A stretch of 64,000 nt of DNA from Burkholderiales bacterium RIFCSPHIGHO2_01_FULL_63_240 (GCA_001770725.1 MERU01000002.1:62001-126000); one strand, 5' to 3'; shown: positions 34,283 through 42,729, numbered from the stretch's first letter. Notes: generated by a model from the sequence alone, not told the origin. Numbers and translations are program-made.

Positions 34283-34846
34283 GTGAACCCCGCGAGCGCC
34301 ACGTTGGACGCTGACGGGCTCTCCCTGGCCCCGCGTTTTCGGGCTTACGTCGCGCTGGGTGGCAACCTCGGTGAGGTGCGCGCCCGCCTGAAGGCGGCTG
34401 TGGCCGCCATCGGTCGCTTGCCCGGCACGCGACTGGAAGGCGCATCCTCGCTCTACCGCACCCGCCCGGTGGACGCCAGTGGCCCCGATTTCCTCAATGC
34501 CGTCGTGGCGCTGGACACGGCGCTGGGCCCCCAGGAGTTGCTGCGGTCCTTGCTTCGCATCGAACTCGATCACGACCGCGAGCGCCCCCACGTCAACGCC
34601 CCCCGCACGCTGGATTTGGACCTGTTGCACCACGGTGGTGCAATCCTGCAGACCCCGACCTTGACCTTGCCGCATCCCCGCCAGCGGGGTCGCGCCTTCG
34701 TCATGACCCCGCTGGCCGAACTCGTGGCGCACCTGCCCGCGCGCGCCGACAGCCCGAACCCCGACATCCTCAGCGCCGAAAAAAGGGCGCAACTGGCAGC
34801 CGAACAGGGCATCGAAGCCATTTCCGACCCGAATTGGTTGGATTAA
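34283..34846 (+). CDS. folK: 2-amino-4-hydroxy-6-hydroxymethyldihydropteridine pyrophosphokinase
   Basis: A 187-residue folate-pathway enzyme. HPPK motifs are clear: YVALGGNLGEVRARL, SSLYRTRPVDASGPDFLNAV, the ELDHDRERPHVNAPRTLDLD block and LPHPRQRGRAFVMTPLAE. There is no ATG at the right place; GTG 34283, eight bases after the pcnB stop, gives a normal length and is the likely start. The promoter for rpsU overlaps its last codons. Confidence 0.93.
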   Translation: MNPASATLDADGLSLAPRFRAYVALGGNLGEVRARLKAAVAAIGRLPGTRLEGASSLYRTRPVDASGPDFLNAVVALDTALGPQELLRSLLRIELDHDRERPHVNAPRTLDLDLLHHGGAILQTPTLTLPHPRQRGRAFVMTPLAELVAHLPARADSPNPDILSAEKRAQLAAEQGIEAISDPNWLD

Positions 34847-34866
34847 AAGAATTTCCGGGCTATAAT
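34838..34866 (+). promoter_or_regulatory. Sigma-70 promoter for rpsU
   Basis: TTGGAT at 34838-34843 and TATAAT at 34861-34866 with a 17-base spacer, a strong housekeeping promoter. The -35 box lies inside the end of folK. Transcription would start near 34873, about 200 bases before the rpsU ATG, creating a long leader. Confidence 0.82.
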
Positions 34867-34872
34867 CGCGGG

Positions 34873-35074
34873 CTCTATTGGTGGGCTTGGTAGCATGTTT
34901 GCAAAGTCAAGTCCTCCTGGTGAGCGCCGAGGGCGTCTGGCAGGTTTGATACTGGCCAGATCAAAATCAGTGAGTCGTGCATCCGGCCGGCTTGTGCTGG
35001 TTCACTGACCGAGGCGTGCAGCAGGGGGCCGTGCCGCCAGCCTTTGAATGCATTCAACTGAAAGCGAATCTCTG
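34873..35074 (+). other. Long structured 5' leader of rpsU
   Basis: About 200 bases with no credible gene between the promoter and rpsU. A 21-base near-perfect palindrome is at 34945-34965 (TTTGAT-A-CTGGCCAG-ATCAAA). TCTGGC at 34936-34941 can pair instead with GCCAGA at 34955-34960, and CAGTGA at 34968-34973 with TCACTG at 35002-35007. Alternative pairings suggest a regulated leader. Confidence 0.5.
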
Positions 35075-35287
35075 ATGACGACCATCCGTGTCAAGGAAAA
35101 CGAGCCGTTCGACGTGGCCCTGCGCCGCTTCAAGCGCACCATCGAAAAGCTGGGTCTGCTGACCGAACTGCGCGCCCGCGAGTTCTACGAAAAGCCCACT
35201 TCCGAGCGCAAGCGCAAGAAGGCCGCGGCCGTCAAGCGTCACTACAAGCGCGTGCGCAGCATGCAGCTGCCCAAGAAGCTGTACTGA
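35075..35287 (+). CDS. rpsU: 30S ribosomal protein S21
   Basis: A 70-residue ribosomal protein S21, basic throughout ([33 protein letters not shown]). Length and sequence fit the betaproteobacterial family. The start at 35075 gives the conserved N-terminus; the frame is open to 35048. It is transcribed from a strong promoter through a long leader and followed by a terminator, then yqeY. Confidence 0.97.
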   Translation: MTTIRVKENEPFDVALRRFKRTIEKLGLLTELRAREFYEKPTSERKRKKAAAVKRHYKRVRSMQLPKKLY

Positions 35288-35349
35288 TCGTTTTTTGATC
35301 GGTTCCTTTGCCCGTGATCGGCCTGTGACCAGGTGGGTCATGCCGGCAA

Positions 35350-35392
35350 ACAAGGCCCGCGCGGGGACGCCCATGCGGGCCTTTGTCTTTTT
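35350..35392 (+). terminator. Rho-independent terminator after rpsU
   Basis: AAGGCCCGC at 35352-35360 pairs with GCGGGCCTT at 35375-35383 around a 14-base loop, followed by TGTCTTTTT. It ends the rpsU transcript; yqeY begins 27 bases later, so it may be partly read through. Confidence 0.8.
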
Positions 35393-35418
35393 CAACTGCC
35401 TTTTGATGATTCACGACC

Positions 35419-35865
35419 ATGAGCCTCAAGCAACGCATCACCGATGACATGAAAGCCGCCATGCGCGCCAAGGAAGCCGAACGCCTGGGCACCATCCGCA
35501 TGCTGTTGGCCGCGATGAAGCAAAAGGAAGTCGACGAACGCATCGAACTCGACGACACCCTGATCGTGGGCATCGTCGACAAGCTCATCAAGCAGCGCAA
35601 GGATGCCGCCCAGCAATACGAGGCCGGCAACCGCCAGGACCTGGCCGACAAGGAAAAGGCCGAGATCACCGTGCTGGAGGCCTACCTGCCGCAGCGCCTG
35701 AGCGCCGAAGAAGTGGCCGCGGCCGTCAAGGCCATCGTGGTCGAGCTGGGCGCTTCGGGCCCGGGCGACATGGGCAAGGTCATGGGCGTGGTCAAGCAGC
35801 GACTGGCAGGTCAGGCTGACATGGGTCAGGTGTCGGCAGCGGTGAAGGCCGCGCTGGCGGGTTGA
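35419..35865 (+). CDS. GatB/YqeY-domain protein
   Basis: A 148-residue cytoplasmic YqeY-like protein with the helical domain also found at the C-terminus of GatB. Typical stretches are MRAKEAERLGTIRMLLAAMK and EKAEITVLEAYLPQRLS. The domain binds tRNA in GatB; the standalone role is unclear. In Burkholderiales it usually lies between rpsU and dnaG-rpoD, but here neither dnaG nor rpoD follows. Confidence 0.93.
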   Translation: MSLKQRITDDMKAAMRAKEAERLGTIRMLLAAMKQKEVDERIELDDTLIVGIVDKLIKQRKDAAQQYEAGNRQDLADKEKAEITVLEAYLPQRLSAEEVAAAVKAIVVELGASGPGDMGKVMGVVKQRLAGQADMGQVSAAVKAALAG

Positions 35866-35939
35866 GTTTCGCTCAACCGATCAAGAGGAGAGGGGTCGTC
35901 AGGCCTTAACATCTGGCGTCCCGAACACCGAGGTCCACC

Positions 35940-36293
35940 ATGAGCGATTCCGTGTCCCTGCAGCCCATTGCGCAAGACGTTTACGCCGCGCCCCAGCTCA
36001 CCCCTGAGGCCATGGCCGCGGCGGCAGAGGCTGGTTTCAAGGCAGTGATCAACAACCGCCCCGACATGGAAGGTGGACCCGATCAGCCCACCAGCGCCGC
36101 CATCGAGGCGGCAGCCAAGGCGGCGGGCCTCGAATACGCCTACTTGCCGGTCAATGGCGGCTACCAGTCGCCTGAAGAAATCGCGCGTTGCGCCGAGTTG
36201 CTCAAGAGCCTGCCGCGTCCGCTGCTGATGTTCTGCCGCAGCGGGGCGCGCTCGACCAAGCTGTACATGCAGGCCCAGGCCCTGGAAGACTGA
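35940..36293 (+). CDS. TIGR01244-type dual-specificity phosphatase-like protein
   Basis: A 117-residue protein of the DSP-fold family found alone or fused to beta-lactamase-like sulfur dioxygenases (BLH type). The P-loop CRSGARS (Cys-X5-Arg) near residue 99 is intact, preceded by PLLMF. It begins MSDSVSLQPIAQDVYAAPQL, typical of the family. Substrates are unproven. It stands 74 bases after yqeY. Confidence 0.88.
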   Translation: MSDSVSLQPIAQDVYAAPQLTPEAMAAAAEAGFKAVINNRPDMEGGPDQPTSAAIEAAAKAAGLEYAYLPVNGGYQSPEEIARCAELLKSLPRPLLMFCRSGARSTKLYMQAQALED

Positions 36294-36312
36294 GTCTTTT
36301 CTGATTCGACGC

Positions 36313-36843
36313 ATGCAGACCTACATCCGCTGGATGGACGCCATCTCCCGCCTGGGCGGTTGGCTGGCCGCGGTGGCCTTGTTCGCCGCCTGCCTGACCA
36401 GCGCAGGCAACGCCCTCATCCGCTACACCTTCAGCATGGGCTCGAACGCCTGGCTGGAGGCTCAGTGGTACCTCTTCGGCATGGCGGTGTTCCTGGGCGC
36501 ACCGATGCTGCTCAAGCTCAACGAGCACGTGCGCGTGGACGTGCTCTACGGCGGTCGCTCACCGCGCACCCAGGCCTGGATCGACCTGATCGGTCTGCTG
36601 CTGGTGCTGTTGCCGCTGTGCGCCATCGTGGCCTGGCTGTCGTGGCCCTTCGTGGTGCTGTCATGGCAGCAGCAAGAGGTCTCGGCCAGCGCCGGTGGTC
36701 TGGTGCGCTGGCCCATCAAGGCGGCCATCCCGCTGGGTTTTGCCTTCCTGGGGCTGCAGGCGGTGGCGGAAGCCTTGCGCCGCATCGCCTTCCTGCGCGG
36801 TGACATCCAGCTCGACACCCACTACGAAAGGCCGCTGCAGTGA
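36313..36843 (+). CDS. TRAP transporter small membrane subunit DctQ
   Basis: A 176-residue inner-membrane protein with four hydrophobic helices (near residues 15-38, 53-73, 95-120 and 137-155) of the DctQ family. SNAWLEAQWYLFGMAVFLGA is typical of helix two. It overlaps the DctM start by four bases (GTGA), so the two membrane subunits are coupled. The matching binding protein gene is 2 kb downstream on the opposite strand. Confidence 0.93.
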   Translation: MQTYIRWMDAISRLGGWLAAVALFAACLTSAGNALIRYTFSMGSNAWLEAQWYLFGMAVFLGAPMLLKLNEHVRVDVLYGGRSPRTQAWIDLIGLLLVLLPLCAIVAWLSWPFVVLSWQQQEVSASAGGLVRWPIKAAIPLGFAFLGLQAVAEALRRIAFLRGDIQLDTHYERPLQ

Positions 36844-38417
36844 TCGAGATGTCTCACCTCGCGCCGGTCATGTTCGGCTCCCTGGTGGTGGCGATGCTGG
36901 CGGGCTTTCCGGTGGCGTTCACGCTCGGGGGGCTGGGCCTGGCGTTCGGCTACTTCGCCATGTCGCAAGGCTTCGTGAACCCCGAGTTCATGGGCAACTT
37001 GCCACTGCGGTTGTTCGGCATCGTCTCCAACGAGCTGCTGCTGTCGATCCCCTTCTTCACCTTCATGGGGGCCATCCTGGAGCGCTGCGGCCTGGCCGAA
37101 GACCTGCTCGAGGGCACGGGTCAGCTGTTCGGCAGCCGCCCCGGCGGCCTGGGATTCGCCGTCATCATCGTGGGCGCCATCCTGGGCGCCATCACCGGCA
37201 CGGTGGCCGCCAGCGTGATCGCCATGGGCGTGATCTCGCTGCCCATCATGGTCCGCTATGGCTATGACATGCGCTACGCCACCGGTGTGATCGCGGCCTC
37301 GGGCACCATCACGCAGCTGATCCCACCTTCGCTGGTGCTGGTGGTGCTGGCCGATCAGCTCGGCCGTTCGGTGGGCGACATGTACCTGGGCGCCATCGGC
37401 CCCTCGCTGCTGCAGACGGCCATCTTCCTGCTCTACACGGCGGCCATCGTGATGTTCAAGCCGCAGTGGGTGCCGCCGCTGCCGCCCGAGGCGCGCACCG
37501 AGCGCGGCTCGGCCCTGCTCAAGCGGGTGCTGTGGGGCATGCTGCCGTCCGTCGTGCTGATCTTCCTGGTGCTGGGCACGCTGTTCATGGGCCTGGCCAC
37601 GCCGACCGAAGCCGGTGCACTGGGCGCCTTCGGCGGCATGGTGCTGGCGGCGCTGCACAAGCGCCTGTCGCTCAGCCTGATCTGGCAGGCCATGGACACG
37701 ACCATGCGCGTGACCTCCATGGTGATCTTCATCCTGCTGGGCTCGACGGTGTTCTCGCTGGTGTTCCAGGGGGTCGACGGCCACATCTGGATCGAGGAGA
37801 TGCTCAGCAACCTGCCAGGTGGCCCGGTGGGCTTTCTCATCGCCGTCAACATCTTCATCTTCTTCCTGGCCTTCTTCCTCGATTTCTTCGAGATCGCCTT
37901 CATCGTGGTGCCCCTGCTGGCGCCCGTGGCCGAGAAGCTGGGCATCGACCTGATCTGGTTCGGCGTGCTGCTGTGCGTGAACATGCAGACCAGCTTCATG
38001 CACCCGCCTTTCGGCTTCGCGCTGTTCTACCTGCGCGGGGTGGCAGACCAGATCCACAAGAGCGGGGCCATCAGCAAGCCCATCCTCTCGCGCGACATCT
38101 ACCTGGGGGCCATCCCCTGGGTGGTGATGCAGCTGGTGCTGGTGGCCGTGGTGATTTTCTGGCCCGAATCGGTGACGGCCTTCCTGGACAAGGAAGCGGC
38201 GGTCAACACCGACGATGTGCACATCGAAATGCAGATCGAGGACCAGGGCAACGACCCGGTGACCCTTTCGGTGCCCGATGGCTCTCAGGCCTCGTCACCC
38301 GAGGACGGGGCTGGGGCAGGCGATGTCCCCATGCCGGCGCCCGAGGCCGACCCAGCCCAGGCGCTCAAGGAGGCGCTGGAGCCGCAGGCCCCGAATCAGC
38401 CCGCTTCGACGCGTTGA
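36840..38417 (+). CDS. TRAP transporter large membrane subunit DctM
   Basis: A 525-residue permease with about eleven to twelve helices, including the family GAILGAITGTVAASVIAMGVI and IPPSLVLVVLADQLG regions. It drives sodium- or proton-coupled uptake of an organic acid bound by the periplasmic protein. Translation begins at GTG 36840 overlapping dctQ, or at ATG 36849. The last 70 residues, after the final helix, are an acidic, Pro-rich cytoplasmic tail not usual for DctM. The 3' end overlaps the small convergent gene by 22 bases. Confidence 0.93.
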   Translation: MIEMSHLAPVMFGSLVVAMLAGFPVAFTLGGLGLAFGYFAMSQGFVNPEFMGNLPLRLFGIVSNELLLSIPFFTFMGAILERCGLAEDLLEGTGQLFGSRPGGLGFAVIIVGAILGAITGTVAASVIAMGVISLPIMVRYGYDMRYATGVIAASGTITQLIPPSLVLVVLADQLGRSVGDMYLGAIGPSLLQTAIFLLYTAAIVMFKPQWVPPLPPEARTERGSALLKRVLWGMLPSVVLIFLVLGTLFMGLATPTEAGALGAFGGMVLAALHKRLSLSLIWQAMDTTMRVTSMVIFILLGSTVFSLVFQGVDGHIWIEEMLSNLPGGPVGFLIAVNIFIFFLAFFLDFFEIAFIVVPLLAPVAEKLGIDLIWFGVLLCVNMQTSFMHPPFGFALFYLRGVADQIHKSGAISKPILSRDIYLGAIPWVVMQLVLVAVVIFWPESVTAFLDKEAAVNTDDVHIEMQIEDQGNDPVTLSVPDGSQASSPEDGAGAGDVPMPAPEADPAQALKEALEPQAPNQPASTR

Positions 38418-38641
38418 ACCCGCCTCGGTGGCCAGGGCGCATCGCTGCGGGTGGCCGGGGTGGCCTTGCACTGGGCCCACCAGCCCAGCAGGCCGAATGC
38501 GATGCCGGGCAGCGGGTGCAACCAGGCCAGGATCAGGCCCGTGCTCCAGCACAGGATGCTGAAGGAGCGCCAGGTGCGAGCCAGGGGCACCTGACTCCAG
38601 TCGGTGGTCGGGGGCAGCGAGGCGGGCAGGGGTGTGCGCAT
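38396..38641 (-). CDS. Small hypothetical membrane protein
   Basis: An 81-residue open frame beginning MRTPLPASLPPTTDWSQV. One long hydrophobic stretch spans about residues 28-54 (SILCWSTGLILAWLH, IAFGLLGWWAQ), and the tail is Arg/Pro-rich. It has no family I recognise. It overlaps the convergent dctM by 22 bases. The frame is open upstream to 38758. Codon pattern is fair but not decisive, so it may be a real small protein or a chance frame. Confidence 0.45.
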   Translation of the reverse strand: MRTPLPASLPPTTDWSQVPLARTWRSFSILCWSTGLILAWLHPLPGIAFGLLGWWAQCKATPATRSDAPWPPRRVQRVEAG

Positions 38642-38778
38642 GGTGTCTGGCGCCCGGAGCCGAATCCCGCTGGCGCCTGAGGTGCTTCGGAAGAAGCCAT
38701 GCACATCTTGAGCCCGTTGGCCGTTTTTTGCACGCTTGCGGGTTTGGCAAAGGCACATTCCGCGCCGGAATGACGAAA

Positions 38779-38814
38779 AACGGGACGGACAACGGCACGA
38801 GCAACGGGACGAAA
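38779..38814 (+). repeat. Three tandem 12-base repeats
   Basis: Three units AACGGGACGGAC, AACGGCACGAGC and AACGGGACGAAA lie between the small membrane gene and the dctP terminator. No gene uses them. They may be a slippage product; no function is evident. Confidence 0.6.
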
Positions 38815-38840
38815 AAAAGCGCGACCCGAGGGCCGCGCCT
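38812..38840 (-). terminator. Rho-independent terminator of dctP
   Basis: On the minus strand GCGCGGCCC pairs with GGGTCGCGC around a short loop, followed by seven T. It lies 21 bases after the dctP stop. Confidence 0.8.
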
Positions 38841-38860
38841 TGTGCCGAACGCGCTGGGGT

Positions 38861-39943
38861 TCAGAGTTTGACGGATTGCATGTAACGGTCGAACGTCGCT
38901 TCGGTGAAGCGGAACCACAGGTTCTGGTCGGCGCGGAACTTGGCGTAGTCGGCGTAGATCTTGCGCCAGGCGGGGTTCTTCTCGTTGAGCTCGCTGTAGA
39001 TGTCCATGGCGTGCTTGAAGGCCGCGTCCATCACCGGCTTGGGGAACTGCACGAGCTCGGTCTTGGCGGCCACCAGTTGCTTGAGCGCCAGCGGGTTGCG
39101 GGCGTCGTAGCGGGCCTGCATCTCGGTGTGGGCGTGCGAGGCAGCGGCTTCGACCATGGCCTTGTACTCGGGGTTCAGCGCGTCCCAGGCCTTCTGGTTG
39201 ATGAAGAAGTCGAGCTGCGGGCCGCCTTCCCACCAGCCGGGGAAGTGGTAGTAAGGCGCGACCTTGTAGAAGCCCAGCTTCTGGTCGTCGTACGGGCCCA
39301 CCCACTCGGCGGCATCGAGCACGCCCTTTTCCAGCGCCTGGTAAATCTCGCCGCCGGGCAGGGCCTGGGGCACCACGCCCATGCGTTCCATCACCTTGCC
39401 GGCGAAACCCGCGGTGCGCATCTTCAGGCCCTTGAGGTCGGCCAGCGACTTGATGGGCTTGCGGTACCAGCCGCCCATCTGCGCGCCGGTGTTGCCGCCG
39501 GGGAAGTTGATGATGTTGTACTTGGCGTAGAACTCGCGCATCAGCTTGAGGCCATTGCCTTCGTACATCCACGCCGACATCTGGCGCGAGTTCAGGCCGA
39601 ACGGGATGGTGCAGCCCAGCGCGAAGGTCTCGTCCTTGCCGACGAAGTAGTAGGGCGCGGTGTGGGCCATCTCGACCGTGCCGCTCTGCACGCCATCGAC
39701 CACGCCGAAGGGGGGCATGAGCTCGCCGCCTGCGTGCACCGAGATCTGGAACTTGCCGCCCGACATCTCGTGGATCTTCTTGGTGAAGACGTCGGCGGCG
39801 CCGAAGATGGTGTCCAGCGACTTGGGGAAGCTCGAGGCCAGGCGCCAGCGCAGCTGCGTCTGGGCATGAACGATGGCCGGTGCGGCCCCGGCGGCCAGCA
39901 CGCCAGCCAGGCCTGCTTGGTTGATGAAGGCACGACGCTCCAT
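38861..39943 (-). CDS. TRAP transporter periplasmic binding protein DctP
   Basis: A 360-residue binding protein with a twin-arginine-style signal (MERRAFINQAGLAGVLAAGA, cut near AHA-27). The DctP fold is clear: LASSFPKSLDTIFGAADVF, GELMPPFGVVDGVQSG and GGEIYQALEKGVLDAAEWVG. It resembles the 2-oxo-acid-binding TakP group by its GGNTGAQMGGW and EWVGPYDDQKLG stretches. GGAG lies seven bases before the ATG. It is encoded on the minus strand, facing the dctQM pair, so it is a separate transcription unit serving them. Confidence 0.93.
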   Translation of the reverse strand: MERRAFINQAGLAGVLAAGAAPAIVHAQTQLRWRLASSFPKSLDTIFGAADVFTKKIHEMSGGKFQISVHAGGELMPPFGVVDGVQSGTVEMAHTAPYYFVGKDETFALGCTIPFGLNSRQMSAWMYEGNGLKLMREFYAKYNIINFPGGNTGAQMGGWYRKPIKSLADLKGLKMRTAGFAGKVMERMGVVPQALPGGEIYQALEKGVLDAAEWVGPYDDQKLGFYKVAPYYHFPGWWEGGPQLDFFINQKAWDALNPEYKAMVEAAASHAHTEMQARYDARNPLALKQLVAAKTELVQFPKPVMDAAFKHAMDIYSELNEKNPAWRKIYADYAKFRADQNLWFRFTEATFDRYMQSVKL

Positions 39944-40070
39944 GGCGGATCTCCTCGGTGTGGGGTGGTGTCAGCCAAATTCTAGGAGCGTGGCTTGAGC
40001 GCCCGAGCCGGCTCAGGAGAGGGCTTACCCGTGGTGTCGCGGGCGCGCCTCTGTCCTTCGCTGGCGGGGG

Positions 40071-41465
40071 TCAGCCGCCGTGGCCGGCGATCTTCATGCG
40101 CTCGATCAGCACCGAGCCCACGGTCTTGCTGCCGTAGGTGTAGGCGTCGGCGCCGATGCCCACGATCTGCTGGAACATCTCGCCGAGGTGGCCGGCGATG
40201 GTGATCTCGTGCACGGGGTGCTGGATGACGCCTTTTTCGACCCAGTAGCCGGCAGCGCCGCGCGAGTAGTCGCCCGTCACGTAGTTCACGCCCTGGCCCA
40301 TGAGCTCGGTCACGAACAGGCCGGTGCCCAGCTTCTTGAGCATGGCCTTGAGGTTGTCCTTCGGGTCGGTGAGCTTGCTGCTCATGATCAGGTTCTGCGA
40401 GCCGCCAGCGTGACCGGTGGTCTTCATGCCCAGCTTGCGAGCCGAGTAGCTGGACAGGAAGTAGCCCTGCACCACGCCGTTCTTGACGACCTGGCGCTTG
40501 CGGGTGAGCACGCCTTCGTCGTCGAAGGGGGCGCTGCCCTTGCCCTTGAGGATGTGCGGGTCTTCGCTGATCTGCACGTGTTTGGGGAAGATGGGCTTGC
40601 CCAGGCTGTCGAGCAAGAAGGTGGCGCGGCGGTACAGCGCGCCACCGCTGGTGGCCTGCACGTAGGCGCCCAGCAGGCCTGCCGCCAGCGTGTTCTCGAA
40701 CAGCACCGGCACTTCGCAGGTGGCGATCTTGCGGGATTTGAGGCGCGAGAGCGCGCGCTCGGCGGCGTAGCGGCCGACGGCTTCGGGCTTGGCCATGTCG
40801 TGGGCGTCGCGCTCGGACGTGTACCAGAAGTCGCGCTGCATGTCGTTGCCGCGACCGGCGATGGGCGAGACCGACAGCGAATGGCGCGACGAAGCGTAGC
40901 CGCCCCGGAAACCTCGGGTGTTGCCAGCCCAGAAATGCGACTGCTGTGCCGAGACGCCCGCGCCTTCGGAGTTGGTGATGCGCGGGTCGACCACGAGCGC
41001 GGCGTCTTCGCAGCGGCGCGCGAGTTCAGCCGCGCCTTCGGCATCGATGGCCCAGGGGTGGAAGAGGTCGAGGTCGCGGCGGGCGGCCTTACCGGTGGCG
41101 ATGTCGGCGGCATCGGGCAGGCCGGCGGCCGGGTCTTCGGCGGTGTGGCGGGCGATGTCGTAGGCCGCCTGCACGGTGCGCTCGAGCGCCTCGGGCGAGA
41201 AGTCGGAGGTGGTGGCGTTGCCGCGGCGCTGGCCCAGGTAGACGGTGATGCCGACGGTCTTGTCGCGGTTGCGCTCGACGTTCTCCAGCTTGCCCTTGCG
41301 CACCGACACCGACAGGCCTGCGCCTTCAGAGACTTCGGCTGCGGCGTCGGAGGCGCCTTTCTTGCGCGCCAGGCTCAGGGCGTCTTCGATCAATTGCTGG
41401 AATTGCTCGCGGCTGTAGGCAAATCCGGTCGAGGGAGCAACGCTGGCGGCTTTGGTCTGGGGCAT
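40071..41465 (-). CDS. pmbA: Metalloprotease PmbA (TldE), partner of TldD
   Basis: A 464-residue protein of the TldD/PmbA family that helps process peptides such as microcins and degrades unfolded peptides. TldE forms a heterodimer with TldD; TldE itself lacks the zinc motif, consistent with no HExxxH here. Typical features are SVSVRKGKLENVERNRDKTV and GYFLSSYSARKLGMKTTGHA. The tldD gene is not in the window. It diverges from yjgA. Confidence 0.94.
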   Translation of the reverse strand: MPQTKAASVAPSTGFAYSREQFQQLIEDALSLARKKGASDAAAEVSEGAGLSVSVRKGKLENVERNRDKTVGITVYLGQRRGNATTSDFSPEALERTVQAAYDIARHTAEDPAAGLPDAADIATGKAARRDLDLFHPWAIDAEGAAELARRCEDAALVVDPRITNSEGAGVSAQQSHFWAGNTRGFRGGYASSRHSLSVSPIAGRGNDMQRDFWYTSERDAHDMAKPEAVGRYAAERALSRLKSRKIATCEVPVLFENTLAAGLLGAYVQATSGGALYRRATFLLDSLGKPIFPKHVQISEDPHILKGKGSAPFDDEGVLTRKRQVVKNGVVQGYFLSSYSARKLGMKTTGHAGGSQNLIMSSKLTDPKDNLKAMLKKLGTGLFVTELMGQGVNYVTGDYSRGAAGYWVEKGVIQHPVHEITIAGHLGEMFQQIVGIGADAYTYGSKTVGSVLIERMKIAGHGG

Positions 41466-41530
41466 TGGAGGGCTTTGGTCTGATGAACGACAGCCCGCAG
41501 GAGGCGGGCCACCCGTATCATAGCGAGGAC

Positions 41531-42097
41531 ATGAATCCGAACCACTTTGATCAAGACGACGCTGACGACGATGGCTTCTCCGGCCGTCCCAGCAAGAGCG
41601 CGCTCAAGCGCGAAAGCCACGAACTTCAGGAGCTGGGCAAGCAATTGCTCGAGATGCCTGACTCGCGCCTGGACGACCTGGGCATCCCCGAGCGCCTGCG
41701 TGACGCGCTGGACGCCTACAAGCGCACCCGCTCTTTCGAAGGCAAGCGCCGGCAGATCCAGTTCATCGGCAAGGTGATGCGCGGGGTCGATGCGGCCCCC
41801 TTGCGCGAAGCCGTGGCGCAGTTCCAGCTCGGCCACGCCCGCAACGCGCTGGCGCTGCACCAGGCCGAGCGCTGGCGCGCCGAGTTGCTGTCTGACGAGA
41901 AGGACGTGCTCACCAGCTGGGCCGAGTCCTTCCCGATGTCCGACCTTCAACAGCTGCGCAACCTCGTGCGCAGCGCCCGCAAGGACGCCGCCGAGGTGCC
42001 TGAAAAGCGCAGCGGCCGGGCCTTTCGCGAGCTGTTCCAGTTCATCAAGCACGCCATGGAGGCCCAGGAGCAGGCCGACAAGGACACCCCGGCATGA
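41531..42097 (+). CDS. yjgA: Ribosome-associated protein DarP/YjgA (DUF615)
   Basis: A 188-residue protein of the YjgA family that helps late 50S assembly. Motifs PSKSALKRESHELQELGKQL and RRQIQFIGKVMR are typical. The start is uncertain: ATG 41531 gives family length, while 41483 and 41465 are also in frame. The stop overlaps the mog start by four bases, so they are co-translated. Confidence 0.92.
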   Translation: MNPNHFDQDDADDDGFSGRPSKSALKRESHELQELGKQLLEMPDSRLDDLGIPERLRDALDAYKRTRSFEGKRRQIQFIGKVMRGVDAAPLREAVAQFQLGHARNALALHQAERWRAELLSDEKDVLTSWAESFPMSDLQQLRNLVRSARKDAAEVPEKRSGRAFRELFQFIKHAMEAQEQADKDTPA

Positions 42098-42708
42098 GCG
42101 CGGACGTGGCGCCACCTCCCTTGCGCACCGTGCGCATCGGCGTGGTCTCGGTCAGCGACCGCGCCAGCACCGGCGTCTACGAAGACAAGGGCTTGCCGGG
42201 CCTGAAGGACTGGCTGGGCCGCGCGGTGCGCAACCCGATCGAATGGGTGCCCAAACTCATCCCCGATGAGCGCGAGACCATCGCCGCCACGCTGCGCGAG
42301 CTGGTCGACGCCGAGGGCTGCGACCTGGTGCTGACCACCGGCGGCACCGGCCCGGCGCCGCGCGACGTGACACCGGAAGCCACGCTGGACGTGGCCGACA
42401 AGGAGCTGCCTGGCTTTGGTGAACAAATGCGCCAGATCAGCCTGCGCTTCGTGCCGACGGCCATCCTGTCGCGCCAGACGGCGGTGGTGCGCGGCCAGGC
42501 GCTGGTGATGAACCTGCCGGGTCAGCCCAAGTCGATTGCCGAAACCCTGGAGGGCCTGCGCGACGCCGAGGGCAAGTCGGTGGTGCCGGGCATCTTCGCG
42601 GCGGTGCCTTATTGCGTTGACCTGATCGGCGGTCCCTGGATCGAGACCGACCCGGCCGTGTGCGCCGCTTTCCGCCCCAAGACGGCACAGCGAGAGCCCG
42701 GCCGCTGA
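42094..42708 (+). CDS. mog: Molybdopterin adenylyltransferase Mog
   Basis: A 204-residue MoCF-fold enzyme adenylating molybdopterin before molybdate insertion. Signatures are VVSVSDRASTGVYEDKGLPG, LTTGGTGPAPRDVTPEATL and the MNLPGQPKSIAETL tail. It supplies cofactor for xanthine dehydrogenase and nitrate reductase in this window. It overlaps yjgA by ATGA. Confidence 0.95.
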   Translation: MSADVAPPPLRTVRIGVVSVSDRASTGVYEDKGLPGLKDWLGRAVRNPIEWVPKLIPDERETIAATLRELVDAEGCDLVLTTGGTGPAPRDVTPEATLDVADKELPGFGEQMRQISLRFVPTAILSRQTAVVRGQALVMNLPGQPKSIAETLEGLRDAEGKSVVPGIFAAVPYCVDLIGGPWIETDPAVCAAFRPKTAQREPGR

Positions 42709-42729
42709 ACCGAGCCTGTCGCTTCAAGC

